From Chlorophyllum brunneum (lineage: Eukaryota; Basidiomycota; Agaricomycetes; Agaricales; Agaricaceae), in assembly GCA_963576785.1 (NCBI GenBank), contig OY756143.1, positions 2,418,001 through 2,482,000 of the forward strand: a stretch of DNA of 64,000 bases. The letters run 5' to 3'. This document shows, piece by piece, positions 42,046 to 55,244 of the stretch. The notes under the pieces are model-generated. The model searched no databases and was not told the origin of the DNA. It saw only the letters and a list, made by a program, of their open reading frames with translations. Each line of letters opens with the position of its first letter. Position 1 is the stretch's first letter. Both the position numbers and the translations under genes were made by a program.

Positions 42046-44022
42046 TGAAGTTCCTCCCCCATCTTGTCAAGCTTTCTTCGGGTCTTTGTATATCATTATC
42101 CGCCTGTATCCCACCAACTACAGGTGTAATCAGGATCCGCCCTCGCAAAAATCTCGTTTTCCCTGAATCGAAATAAATGAGTGCTTCTATAGATCTAGTC
42201 TTATCATTGTCTGATCATTGTTTACCTCTGTTGATTTGATAAATTCTGTTTGTTGGCCCCCTAGAACAAACCAAAACAATTGGGTCAAGATCTTGTCGAA
42301 AGCTCCTGGGGACCCTACCGTCCTGCCCAGAATGGCTAGCAGAGTGTGCTCCCGGTCACGTCTTCAAAGCAGGCACGGAGGAGCTGCTGTTTAACTCTCC
42401 CATGTCTGCCACTTCTTGACACTAGAACGTTAAATACCACTTAGTCGAAGAAACCGCGAAACGGACCTGGCTATCTTATGTCCGTGCACTGAGTCAGGAC
42501 GCGTCCTCGATTCGTTGTTTGTTGGCACGAAGGATTGAAGACTGGAAATATTCATACCGTCATCCCGTGGATAAATACCGACATATAGGCCCATCTGTAT
42601 TACCTAGAATGGACTTGTGCTAAAAGCCATTGTAATTGGGGTCTCATGTACACCCTGGAAAGCGTCAGGCTTTTTAGTGAAGGTCACGATAAGGGGCAAG
42701 GGTAGCCGAGCTTTCAATACGGGAGGTGCCAGCTCGCCTTGGCCAGGCCCCCGAAGATGTGAGTCGTTTCTGCCACTGGTCAGGATACAACAGCTTCCAA
42801 CTCACGGCTGGGTCCCTGCACAAGTGGTTCCTTTTTGCTTGCCTTTGATCTGACTTGTCCACCAGGGTGAATATTGACAAGGAAACGACTGCTTTCTAGT
42901 GAGCTCCAGGGCTGAAATGTATTACTCTGCTGCTATTTCCTTTTCTCGTAGATATGCCTCTGATGCTAAGCCTGTAAGAAAGGTAACTCAGTATCTCGGA
43001 GATGCGAGAACTGTATATTAAGTAGCTGTAAGAAATGTAACCAAGGTATTGTGAGTACACACCAGAATAGAACTAAAGGAATGCCGACTCACCTCAGTAT
43101 CTTGGGGATGCGTGAACTGAGATGACAGTTGCATAGAGCTACGTGTTCATAATGAACGAAGCTAAGGAAAGGTCACCAAGTGGCGGTAATTCGGTTTCAG
43201 GATAATAATGGCAGCAATAGCATGCACATGTTCGCCCTCCCTTGCTTGTTTACGCCCACCCATGTTTCAGTTATTGGGCCGATACCCGGTGTACCCTAAT
43301 GTGTTCTCACTTTGAGACAGATGGGCCCAGCGCTTTCCAGACATTAATGTTGGCTTTTACGTGATGGGAAAATAACATCCACAGGGTCGGGCGGGTCTCG
43401 GTTGGGGCTCAAAATGCACATAAGCTCTATCAAAACCTTCTATCAGCCACCTCCAAGTGTGATGGCATTTGCGTTCAAAATCAAAAACTTTCCTTCATGT
43501 GTACTAGGTGTGCACTGGGAGGATATATATACCTAACGTTCCCATGTGGAAGGCCGGCGTCCGACAAGATCGGTGAAGTACAGTGGACTCGAGACAGATT
43601 CTCGTGGTACATAAAAGGTTAACCTACAGTTCTCGCTCTGCTCGCTTCATGTCTACCTTCCTAATTAGGAATCCCTTTCGTCGTATTCCTACTCTTTTAT
43701 GCAAGCCCGCTTACAGTTACAACAAAGGTACTGTACAGCGGACACACAGAAGTTCCTGTAAGCCCCAGGTTTACACCGAAATGGTCAACCCGGCTTCAAC
43801 TCAACAGCCCAGCTTGCTATATTCCGATACGTCAAGCAAGTTCCTAGCCATCTCCATTCATCAGCTTGGATCACTTGATCATCAACTTTCTGGTCGAGAG
43901 GAGGATCACAACTTGAACCCGGAATCCCCTTATGCTTGATTTTCAGCTATTAGCACTTCAAATTATGACACGGGCCCTTACTGTTTAAAAAGGCTCGCTC
44001 CGGAAGTCCTCTGTCCCTAGTT
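42046..44022. other. gene-poor stretch
   Basis: Nearly 2 kb without a recognised gene. The longest frame, 43583-43939 on the plus strand (118 residues), has no domain. An imperfect repeat lies at about 42965-43125. Confidence 0.45.
42965..43125. repeat. imperfect dispersed repeat
   Basis: The words gtaagaaaNgtaac and cagtatctYgGRgatgcgWgaactg recur within 160 bp: gtaagaaa at about 42976 and 43029, and the second word near 42990 and 43096. The copies are imperfect and partly rearranged. The origin is unknown. Confidence 0.5.
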
Positions 44023-45166
44023 ATGCACTCCTCCACAATAGCCGCTTCCAATGGCTCGGCTCAGTTGTTTAACCCAGATACATATCTCAACCATTTGCCA
44101 CCTCAAGGTGCTAGGGATTACGAGGTTTGCAGAAACGTTACTTTGGTTATCCTCGGGGTATAGTAGACTCTGATTTCATCCACCTGCACTCAGCTCTCAT
44201 TCGTCTTTTTCGTCAGATTACAGTATGGGATATCTTGGTCTATGTCCAGGATGATCTCGAAATCATTAAACGTAGCTGTTTTCGCTCCCCCATTTTTTGC
44301 TTTGTATTTGCAAGGTAACTATATATATATCGAAACATTGTTCAATGATATAAAAAGAATTGACGGTCTACAGGATATTTGCGTTCGGCTACATTTTCTG
44401 CAGTGCCATTCAATTGAGTATGGATTGAACTATGTATTCCTCTCCAGAAACTCATTCGATTTTGAAAAATTTCAGCCACACCACTCAACAACCAAGTTGC
44501 GCTTCTTTACGTTGAATTGGTCTTCTGTGCATTAGCCGTTGGTTGCTCGTCATATTTGTTCCTTCGACGGGTCCACGCCGTTTACACGGACAATCCCTGG
44601 GTCCAATGGTTCTTTTCTGCATTTTGGTTCATATGTTATGCATGCGGTGTGTCTATCTTCTTCTGTATCGCACCTGTCGATATACCAGGAACTCTCCGCT
44701 TTCAAGATACTGGTGCCATGCCTACTTTCGCTATCAGCTTGTATGGCATTGTCGCATTCGATACGTCCGTTCTATTTCATATAAGATGGCGTCAACGTTT
44801 TCTTCGGCTCATGCATCATTTTGGTGGAGTACTATTGTATCTGGGAGAGCGCTTCCACGTTTCTCCCGTGAGGTCCTACAAGGGGGACAGCAGTATTACT
44901 TGTAAGTGATCACAATACGAAGATGTTTTACGACCGTTGACGAGTGTCTGTGCCCGTTCAGGTTCACGGCTGGGATGATGATCACTGCGGTGACCCTTGT
45001 GTCCATCCCTTCTGTTGGGTCTATTGTCAAGGGTACCGTTGTTACACCTTTGATTCCACTTTCCGCACCCATGGCGTGTCGAGTCTTTCGCAATATCAAA
45101 GGATTTGACTATTACAATGCTGCCTCGACAGACCTTCCTGCATCCGAACTTAGCTTTCAGGTTTGA
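44023..45166 (+). CDS. multi-span (7TM-like) membrane protein, Agaricomycete-type
   Basis: This looks like one of the abundant Agaricomycete integral membrane proteins of unknown function with about seven helices. The start at 44023 gives MHSSTIAASNGSAQLFNPDT, then ITVWDILVYVQDDLEII, a region typical of the second helix and loop. Hydrophobic segments follow: FAFGYIFCSAIQL-like, LVFCALAVGCSSYLFLRRVH, WFFSAFWFICYACGVSIFFC and TFAISLYGIVAFDTSVLF. The final helix is FTAGMMITAVTLVSIPSV, then a short cytosolic tail ending PASELSFQV. Introns are short, and the splices between 44260 and 44520 are uncertain. No ligand or partner can be named. Confidence 0.65.
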
Positions 45167-46403
45167 AACGATGGTGATGGTGTTCGTCCGTACAGTTCCG
45201 CTTGCTACATTCTTCATTAGATACTTACTCATTGTATAAATTTCTGAATTCTTGAATCACTGGAGTCTTGCGTTGGAGGCGGCGCGTAAGGTGTGATATA
45301 CAGTCGCTCAGATAGACATGTCAGCTATCTCGCCAGCGGGTGAAAAGCGTCGTGAATACACTCTTGATTGTCGGTGAGCTTATCCATGGACCCATTTGGG
45401 TATGTGTCTGCCCGAGACAGGTGACAATTCCCGATCAATGTCTGCTTGGAACGTTTACTATACGCTGGCCACTTTTATCCAAGGTTAACCATGTGCAGTT
45501 CGTGCGCGTTGAGGTTCCTTTGATGATAGGAAGGCTCTAATTTTTGTGGCCATTATTAAGTGATAATGTATTAATAAGTTGAATTCAGCTGTGGGATTCA
45601 AGAAAAGGGATCGTTCCTAAGGTGACATATCCGCGTCTGATGATGCTTCGTGGACCTACGGTCTACGCCAACGGCACGCACATATCCTTGACCCACGATC
45701 TGCATTGACTCAGCGCATGGTCGTGGCGTGCCGGTATTTGGCTCAGCTATCCACTCAGGAGGCATGGGGTGTGAAATTACGTTTCTCTTCTTCTGCACCT
45801 CCAGCGAATCGCCGGGCTTCCGGACATCCGCAAAATCGCCCACATATTATACCATGACTCATACACCGAGAAAATGGTATTAGTTAGACGCTGTCCGTAA
45901 AATATCGAAATGAAGCGCGAACTACCAAAAACATAATCTGCCCGGAAAGTACGGTAAGATAAGTTGAATCCAGCTACAAATAAGTCAAAGCGATACAGTG
46001 GATCAGATGAAATTAAGAGGAAGTACCTAGGTCAATAGTGTATAAAAACACGTCGGAAAACGGGGGGTCATACAAGTTGTGATGCTGTACAGATGCAAAA
46101 GAGAGAGAAGTGGATGGAGAAACCTAGTTAGCAAATGACGATCATGGCGACAGTCATCAACCGGTAACTACATCCCCGGTTCCAGTCTCGCGTGATCGTG
46201 GAGGAAAAAGAGGACATTGGACAACCGCAAAACGAACGGAGATCGAGAGCTTCTTTCTGCTGCCGGTCGTCCGCCATGATGGTCCTGAGTCACCATCGGC
46301 TGAATTGATTACCATTGTCGAGGTCTTCCGCTGCTTTGCAAGCGTCGTGGTCCATGCATTATGCATGGGATCGCACGCAATGAATGGTAAGATCTTGCAC
46401 ATG
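45167..46403. other. intergenic
   Basis: No gene recognised in about 1.2 kb. Short frames are antisense to each other or to the bHLH 3' exon. Confidence 0.45.
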
Positions 46404-47650
46404 CTATGAGCTGTCGCCCCCATCATCATCTTCCTCATCACCGCCATCAATCTTTCCCTCACCACCTTTCCACTCCCTTTCCCATAGAGGTAGCCCTATA
46501 CACGTAGGAACAAGTGCGGGATGCCCTGTCGACAGCGACGATCTAGCAGATTCCAGTCTCGCGAACAGAACTGAGCGTTCACTAATGAGCTCATTAATGT
46601 AATCAATTGCTGGAAGGGATCGATCAAATAAAGTCAGTCACTTAGATTTATCGGATAGAGATTAAGAAAAAGTCACATACTTTTTGATAAAACGACATTT
46701 TCGCTCCGCGGCCCTGCACGTCCATCTATCTTGTCCTTCTCAGCATCAGCATCCTTTTTCTTCCGCTTTGATCTTGAAGGCTTGCTGGATGACCCAAGTC
46801 CCATGCTCACCCTGGCCTCTGCTTCTTCCTCCTCGCGGATTGCCTCTCGTAAAGCAGGTACAGTATCGCATAGAGCTTCGTAGCCGCGCCTGATATTTGC
46901 ACGGCGTTTCTGCTCAGATTGTATGTGATTGGCCTTCTTTTGTGACGGGGAAAGTAGCGACTGCTTCGGGGGTGCGATGGACGAAGACGCGATTGATGAT
47001 GAGGGTGTAGGTGGGGAAGGTCTGAGGCGTTTCGTGGGCTGTGAAGAACCCGAAGCTGAGCCAGATGAAGATCGCTTCGTCCCAGGAGATGGCGGGCGCT
47101 GTTGTCGTAAAAGCGGATGGTTTGGTTGTACCTGCGCTAGCTGGAGGTGTGAGGACGATAGATCGGGAAAACCAAAAGGGGATTGTGGGGTTGCAGGGGT
47201 TGTTGTAGTGGATGTGGATGTGGAGGTGCTGGTAGGCGAGACCATGTGTGCATGGAGATCGGTCGAGTATGGGGGAAGCGATGGCATTGACTGCTGGATC
47301 TGTGCTTTGCTATTGAGAAAGGGGAACGTCTCGGCCTGACGAGGATACGGTGGTTGCCGATGTGAGTACGCGTTTGGATGGTTCTGGTGATGGTGTTGGT
47401 GCTCTACGTGATGGCTGTAGACGTCGTGTTGCTGTGGAGGCAGCGAGTCCCACCGTCCCGCGCTGAGGGCCATAAGATCCTTCGTCGCCTTTGCAAGTGC
47501 ATCCGATGGCTGTGTAGATGCGAGGTCGTCGTCGGTGGTGGTGTTGGAGCCATTGAGCAGCGCCCATTCTGACGGCGAGAGATCTGTGTAGTCCATTGCA
47601 GAGAGGAAGGTCTGGAAGGCATTTGACTCTGCGGGGGTGAGGAGATCCAT
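46404..47650 (-). CDS. bHLH transcription factor with long loop
   Basis: A transcription factor of about 390 residues with a C-terminal basic helix-loop-helix domain. The start MDLLTPAESNAF (47650) is preferred; an in-frame ATG at 47710 would add 20 residues. The N-terminal two thirds is low-complexity: His/Gln-rich, a Ser-Thr run, then Ser/Pro-rich. The domain reads KKANHIQSEQKRRANIRRGY, EALCDTVPALREAI, a charged loop of about 45 residues (KPSRSKRKKKDADAEKDK), and SENVVLSK joined by one intron to TIDYINELISERSVLFARL. The basic region keeps His, Glu and Arg for E-box contact. The C-terminal tail is acidic (GGDEEDDDGGDSS), TAG at 46404. The loop is much longer than in a standard bHLH. Confidence 0.85.
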
Positions 47651-48947
47651 GGTGGAATGTATGCGCCTGGGGCGGGGAGGGAGGGAATGGAGAGCATGTG
47701 ATTTCTCCACATATATCCCATTTACTGGTGGCGGTGCTCCGTCCGGCGCTTCTCTCCGGACGCATGCAACGTCTCTTTGTCATCCCAGCCCATATGGCTC
47801 CACATGTTCAGTTCATTGGAGGATCTTCCTTCAGCTTCCGCCACCTGTCTTCTCGAGATTATCATCTATTTGCAGACCACTGCGTTTCTGTCTGCCGGGA
47901 ATCATCTTGCCTGGTCTTTCACATGGCCTTTTTCCCGCAGTGACTTGCGTTTAAATATCGTACTTGACAGCGAATGCGCTTTTCACCGCACCTTCGTATG
48001 GTCGTTTCCGTCTCGAGTTTAATATAGCCCTAAACCGACCTTGCGCTTCCCTTCTATCCATGATCACAGTCTCCATACCTCGCCCTCGTGCTTTTCCGCC
48101 TCGGGACGGCTCTCCTTGACATCACGCAAGTGCAGTAAGAACAACGCGATCAGCGCTGTCATCACCCTCTATTCCAGGAAGCTACCCAACCCCTCGGAAT
48201 GTTATCGACTTTTCGCAGCAATCGCGCGGCCTGTCTCTTCCTGTGGATGGTCCACAAAACCCATAGTCAAGCTTCATTCACTCCTTGGTACGTCGTGTTA
48301 GAGTGTTTGGGATCCATATTAGCCTGGACGTGAATCGCATCCATAAGTGCTCATGGAAAAACAAGTGTGCTTCCTCGATGACCTGTACCCGTCTGAATTA
48401 CAGCATGGAACGACAGACATCTCCTAATCTCGAATTACCTGGAGATAGCCTCAGCCTCTTCACGTGGATTTGACAGTTTCGAATGGGTCGAGGTAGCAAC
48501 GGACACCTACAGAGACGGCAGACAACACGTGGAAGTCCTGTATACCTGGGGCACGTCAGTCAACCCGGCGGCACATCGGCGTTTACCATTGGATTCGCTC
48601 ACCTCTCCTCTGCATCTTCTTCTTTGTTCTGGAATCGTCTTCACTACTAAACAACTCCATGGTTTGTACTATTCGGCCGCACGGTCATCGAAGTTTCTTG
48701 TCTCTGATGTTTGATGCAAGAATATCTTTTACTTCCTCACCTCCCACTAGGCGCTCGAATTTCAACATTAAACCTTCTGCTCCTTCGCTACATCATTGCA
48801 AATCTATTTTGACCCAGATGGGCTTGTATCCTTACATTTCCGCATTTATCAAAGGTCTACAACCAAGTGAAACAAGGCAAATATATATTTACACGTAAGT
48901 AGGATGCATACAACTCTGACTCACATCTACAGAGATTTGATAACAAT
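47651..48947. other. intergenic, bHLH promoter and beyond
   Basis: About 1.3 kb. Plus-strand open frames of 60-105 residues are present but carry no motif and do not join into a convincing gene. The left end is the bHLH promoter. Confidence 0.4.
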
Positions 48948-51900
48948 CTATCGTCTCTCCTTCACGAAAAAGTGCAACCAGACAAAGCTCAGGATAGTGA
49001 ACACAACAAAGAAGATCCCAAGTAGTGTTATGTTCGGCCACCAGAACGACTACGTAGTTCATGTCAGTCCCTCGACGTCGTAAACGTGAATAAGGATACT
49101 CACCTGAGCTCTTAAACCAAACGTCGACAAGATCGTGGCAGCAGGAACATCTAGCTCAACGCCATACTTAACCTCCTTCAACTGTAGGTATCTTAGTTCG
49201 TTCACAGCGAGGGCTTCGAATGCAGCATGGAAGAATGAAATCGTATGTAACCACTGGAATGCGACGGGGACTGTATCACGGTTGATAAGAAGGCCAGTGA
49301 ACATGAGGCTATGGTAAAAATTGGTTAGACTTATTATTTACGCTTGTAGCTATACACTCACTTGAACAGCATGACCAACGTCCCAACCAAGCTTGCAACG
49401 CTGATACTATCAAATGCAATAGAGAGGAGAAGGATGACGCTGGCTGTAGTGAGGTTGAAGAGGACCAGAGCCAGGAGGAACTTCCAGAAGCCGGCGACGG
49501 TAGGTACGAGTCCTACAAGACTATAGACGATACCGCCAAACATGAGTGGAGGAACAAAGCGCAGGGGAAGGATGTCAAAGAGGATCTGTATGCACACGGT
49601 GAGACTATGGACGACCAGGACCTATATTAAGCACCACCTTCGACGAGAAATATGTAAATGTGGAATAGTAGCCGTTCGCGCTATACAAATCATTGAGTAT
49701 CGACGAAATAGACGAAACGGTTCTCACTTACCGTTCGCGCATGAACAAGATCCGTTCGTTTGCAAATAGACCTAAACTTGACAAACAGGAAAATCCGAAA
49801 AGAGCCAAAGTGAAGAAGAACAGTCCCAGGCGGTTCTGGAAGCCAGCGATGTCATTTCTGATGGATATATCTCGGTGAGTGGTTGTAGGTCTATCGACAA
49901 ATAATAAACACGTACGTGACGCCGTGATAGAACAAACCGCAAATGACTGTTGATTGACAGAGAAGTTAGTCGTACATGTGCATCGGCAATCAAAACACTC
50001 ACTCGCAAGTGCAATTGCCGACAAGTAATGGGCAGCTAATAGTGCAGGATCGCGATACAAATTCTTAAATGCCCTCCCACTCAGAATTCTAAACTGGGTT
50101 CCCCATGACGCTCTCTTGCGTCCTCGTAGTAGGGTGGTCTCCTCGGCAACATCTGGTAACTCGCTACTTGCAGTAACGTTGGTGCTTGCTTGCTCAGCTT
50201 CCCTAGCAACTTGTTCGCCTTCAGCCTTGATATCTGCGGCAACCGCGCTATCAGCGTATAGTCGGACAAGTGCAGCAAGTTTCGGTGTAATCGAGACACC
50301 CTGCAAGCGAGTGGTACCGTAGGTACTGACGGCACTGAAGATCTGAGAGGTTTTCTTCCGCAGGTACCGCCCTGTCGAAGAGACGGCAGAAGCATCGGAA
50401 TCTTCTGGTATAGGAGTGGTGGAAGTGATAGAACGAACGGAAATTGGGACGGGATGGGGTACAACAGGAAGACCTTGTTCTTCGTCGCCGACATGGGAGG
50501 CACCATCGGACGGAGAGGATGCATTGAGACGAATGCTATCATTGCTCTTGGGCTCCATGCTTGCTTGCATAGTCAGGTCAACTATGGAGCCTCGTAAACT
50601 TCAAGTTTGATAGGGTTGCCCAAATACTCACTGAGATAGTCGGCAATATTGAAGCCGGCTGGACAGGTGTAGCCGATCGACGCGAAGTACTCCTGACACT
50701 TAGAATGCGCGCCAGAATAGACAAGTTTACCGGCTGCCAGAACTATAAGTTGGTCGAAAAGGGCAACAATGTTGCTACGGGGTTGGTGGATGGTAAATAT
50801 GACCGTGCGATCGTAGTCCCGAGCGAGCGAGACTAAGCTTTCGATGACATTGAATGCGTTAAATGCATCTAGCCCTGTTCCGAATTACAAAACTAGTTGA
50901 AAATGTAGGAGAAAACTACTCACCGCTTGTGGGTTCGTCCAAGAAGAGGATAGAGGGGCTTGTTACAAGTTCACAAGCAATCGACACTCGGCGCTTCTCA
51001 CCACCGGATATCGAACGTGCACCTGAAGATCCCTTGGTGAAAGTCAAATCGTGATTACAAAAAACATACCAGTATCACCAATTCTGGAGTCCTTGATACT
51101 AAGGATACCGAGCTCATTCATAGTCTCCAAAGTCCGGAATTTCTTGGCTTCGAAGCTCATATCCCTTGGCAACCTCAGGAGCGCGCTGTACAAGACTGTC
51201 TCATAGACTGTGAGTGTGGACATCAGGGTGTCCTCCTGGTCAACAAAACCCGTGACCTTCTTGAATTCGTTATCCTTGACTTCCCGTCCATTCACGAGCA
51301 TTGTGCCACTAATAGTACCACGCTTGTTCTTACGTGCTAGAATATCAAGGAAGGTCGACTTGCCAGCACCCGACGCTCCCATGATCGCCATGACCTGTCC
51401 AGACTTGACGCTTCCTGATATGTTGTTGAGGATGTCACGATCCCCAAGCGAATACGATACGCCAGAGAAATAGAGGGAGGCAGGAACGTGGTCAGTCATC
51501 AGCTTTGCAGCTTCCGCCTCCGGAAGACGGATCTTTCCAAAATCACCCCCCTTCCCAATACGACCGGCATACCAGAGGGCTATAGAAGATATGAATATCG
51601 TACACAACTATCAGTATCATTCACTGACCAGCCGAAGACAGAATCACGATAAGGATTGCTCCCGAGGAGCTGAGCGCAAGCCAACGGGTATTATTAGGTT
51701 TAGGCGGCCGCTAGCCACATCAGCCTCTTTATTTAGACTGGCGATACAACCACCAGACTCACCACATAACCCGGAACTTGAGAGTAATGGATGCATTCAC
51801 CGCCCTCGCACTGTAGCGTGATGTGGGTATCGCCAAAAATACTATCAATGAGGTCATTCATGGCGGGCTCCTCGAATTTGCAGCCCTTGCCAGTTTTGCA

Positions 51901-53047
51901 ACTGAACTGAGCGGGACCCCGAATTTCCTCCCTCAAAAAATCACCAATATCTTAATGGAACTTTAGTGACAGCGCGGATACTCGCCGCCGGGTCTGCTTA
52001 CCAACACTGCCTGCTTCACCGCAGATAAATCGACCTGGGATGCAGCTGCATTTAATCTTGTCGCACGCGTACACAGTGGTATTCGTGTCATAATTAGGTT
52101 GTTTCTCCGATGAACAACTCTCCAGCGAGCAGTAGAATGACTCGACCTCCGCGGTCCAGAACTGGAAGGAGCAAGTTGAATCCCGACGTTCACAGCTGAA
52201 GGTCACCTGCGGTGGACGATCCGGTAGCATGTCAAGAATTTTCCTATCTAAATGGATCGCTTAAACTGGAGCACGAGTGGAGATAGCATAGACTTACTGG
52301 TTACATTGCACATTTGGTGGTTGTTGAATACTGTTTCTCCACCCTTGTAACAAGTCATATTCCCAGTGTACGAGCTGTCAAGTAGCGCTGAAACCTCGTC
52401 GGGGAGAGGGAACCCAATACAAGCGTCGTCGTTCTGACACACTGCATTAAGGGTTAGTGACGAATGAAACCCTCGGGGAACAAAACATACCATTGCAGTT
52501 TACCCCGCCCCAACCATCCTTGCACTCGCAGGATTCCCCTTCCCCTCGCGGCCGCCGGTGGTCCCCATCCGCTAAAGAGTCACATTCTGACTGCCACATC
52601 AGAGGTGTATGCCCTATATCAATCATGATATACGTACGAGGCGTGAGACAATCAATACCAGCCCAACCTGGTGGGCATTCGCACTGGCCGTTGAACTGGT
52701 TGCATCTCCCATATTGGCCACAAGTAAACGCCGGAAGCATGCAATTGAAGCAGGGTGGACATCTGCCTGATGACGTATGTGTTGTCAGAACGTATTGCCA
52801 ATGCTAGTGAAGCGCTGCTCACCAGGCCTTGGAGCGTAATCCGCCAACAGTTCCTGCTGAGATGTTCGTGAATCGCTCAACGCGGGCAACCGCAGTAACA
52901 ACCTACCGGTAGCAGCGATGTTCCATTGCCAGGTTGAGGATCAAGGAGCGTGGCATTGCGCCGCGCTGCTACGCACACAGAGGATACAAGAAGCAGAAAC
53001 AATGACAAGGGTAAAGTTCTAAACGCGTTGGGTGACGTAGGCGCCAT
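48948..53047 (-). CDS. ABCG half-transporter with EGF-like N-terminus (Adp1-like)
   Basis: A large ABC transporter like yeast Adp1. The start at 53047 ([20 protein letters not shown]) forms a signal peptide. The luminal or extracellular region is Cys-rich with EGF-like units ([33 protein letters not shown]). After a first membrane helix comes the nucleotide-binding domain: [19 protein letters not shown] (Walker A), [27 protein letters not shown] (signature) and [10 protein letters not shown] (Walker B), then [10 protein letters not shown] long Ser-rich linker of over 150 residues precedes the ABCG membrane domain ([35 protein letters not shown]). The end is ALFVKERR, TAG at 48948. The substrate is unknown. 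The start lies 138 bp from that of ALG12. Confidence 0.9.
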
Positions 53048-53185
53048 GGTCGTTGAGAGCGACGACTTCGGGCACAGAGGCGTGACTTGGGTCTGTCGTG
53101 ACATGTGTTATGGTGTGACTCGATCCGCCATGCAGATTGAGGAAACGCACAAACAAATATCCAATTCAACTTCTTCAGTGACCCG
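53048..53185. promoter_or_regulatory. bidirectional promoter, ABCG transporter / ALG12
   Basis: Only 138 bp separate the two divergent start codons, so both transcripts must start within this stretch or inside the coding leader. No TATA box was seen. Confidence 0.55.
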
Positions 53186-55179
53186 ATGAGCTCAGCTCTC
53201 GACGCCCTGATCCTCGCATCTGGGTGGGCTTACGTGCTGCTAGCGCCCTATACAAAAGTCGAGGAAAGCTTCAATATACACGCGGTTCATGATATCTTGA
53301 CGCATGGCGTGTCAATAGCAAAGTTGAAGAACGTGAGCCTCGACCTCACCCCTTAAATTGAGGCCGTGAAACGCTCATCAGAGGACAGTTTGACCACTTT
53401 GTCTTTTCGGGTCCAATCCCACGCACATTCATTGGGAGCACTGTACTTGCTCTCATAACATACCCATTTATCAATTTAGCAGCATACCTCAACTTAATCT
53501 CCTCGAAGGCCGACCTCCAAACCATCGGTTCGTGCCTCAGCTGTCCCGTCAGAATCGCACTCTGAACTAGAATCGTAGTTCGGCTCGTTCTTGCGACATG
53601 TAACGCTATTTCATTGGTTTATGTCCGGAGAGCAGTGTCGACTCGGTTTGGACCCGTTACGGCGTTGTTCTTCGCGCTGTTGACCTGCAGCCAATTCCAC
53701 TTCCTGTTTTGGATGAGTAGAACACTGCCGAATATGTTTGCTACACCATTAGGTATACTTCTATGCTTCTATGAGGGTTTTTGTTTGATGACATACATCA
53801 TCATAATTGACGTCCTGCAGTCAACCTGGCCCTTACCCTGTTACACAACCGAACCCCAAACTCGACTCGGATTCCCGAGAAATCCTGGAAATCAGCTCTT
53901 TGGCTTCTTGGAATCTCAACTGTGATCTTCCGCGTGGAATTGATCGTTCTCTGGACATCCCTTTCGCTCCAATTATTACTCCAGGATCAAAGCTCATTCT
54001 TTCCCATTCTCGCTACCAACCTTACCGCTGGCACCGTGGCCGCAGGTGAGCATATAGAAAAACTTGACTCTCAAAGGCTGAACCAGCGAATGCTCGACCA
54101 TATTTAGTCACAACTTTTATTGTTGATTCCTTCTTTTGGCAACGGAATGTCTTACCCGAGCTCTCGTCCTTTATTTTCAACGTTGCGCAAGGTCAAAGCT
54201 CTGACTGGGGAGTGAGTGAATGAGCACTCTACAGTTCATAACCCGTGCTCTGACCCTACACGGTGCAGGTTTCTCCATTCAGGACCTACTTCACGGTCCA
54301 CCTTCCCAAGCTGCTCATGACGGGTTTCCCTATAGCATACATTGGCTCGCTCACCGACCCACGAATCTCCTCGCTTCTCCTCCCTTACCTTGCCTACATC
54401 CTCCTCATCAGCAACCTGGGGCACAAAGAATGGCGCTTCATAATTTACACAATTCCCACCTTCAACATCGCTGCCGCGCGTGGTCTAAGGTATCTGTGCG
54501 TCTTTAACTCCTTGATCATCCCACTAGCTGCTTTTGAACTGACATGGACCCTTTCTCCTTAGCACCTCGAGACGCAAGACAACCTTATTTGGTCAAATTT
54601 CCTTCTTAGCCGCCCTAGGCGCTCTTGCTGCAAATTTCTTTCTGACCGGTATTCTGCTTCTAACATCCATACTCAACTATCCAGGCGGTAATGCTATTAC
54701 TACCTTTCACCAGCTTGTTCCCGCAACCATATCCCGTAAGTTATCGCTTGCCTCTCCCCCGTGCCTCTCACACCCATCCACGATCACCAGCACCACCTCA
54801 TGTCCACATTTGTAACCTCGCCGCCCAGTCAGGGACCACCCTCTTCCAGCACCTCAACTCCCCGCCCTATCACCCTGCTCTCTTCCTGTGGCCGAATAGC
54901 GTGCCTCCCACGCACCCTTGGACATATAATAAGACAGAGAATCTCACTCTTACCGACCTTTCCTCTTCCTCGCACTTCACACACATCATCTCTGATACAC
55001 CTCCTACCGAACCGGATATCGCTAAATATTGGAGATTAATGAAGGCCATACCGGCCTTTAGTCGTGTCGTAGTCAATAAAGGATTATTGCTGCGCACCCC
55101 CCAGGAACTGCCGCGGAGGATCTTCGAATTGATCAAAATCGAGGAGAAGGACCAGTTGTGGATTTATGAGCGCAAGTAG
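53186..55179 (+). CDS. ALG12: ER alpha-1,6-mannosyltransferase ALG12
   Basis: A GT22 enzyme in the ER membrane that adds the eighth mannose (alpha-1,6) to the lipid-linked N-glycan precursor, using dolichyl-P-mannose. The start at 53186 gives ALDALILASGWAYVLLAPYT, then KVEESFNIHAVHDILTHG with the catalytic acidic loop after helix 1. FDHFVFSGPIPRTFIGS and FWMSRTLPNMFATPLVNLAL are family hallmarks. HKEWRFIIY is the conserved HKExRF motif. Then come INAARGL-like (NIAAARGL), a long membrane part, and a luminal C-terminal domain with CNLAAQSGTTLFQHL ending QLWIYERK. Seven or eight short introns. Full length. Confidence 0.92.
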
Positions 55180-55244
55180 AAATAGCTCTGCTGGAGAAAG
55201 CAGGATACCCACGTCACCCTTCTTGTTTTCCGTATCTCGTCCTC

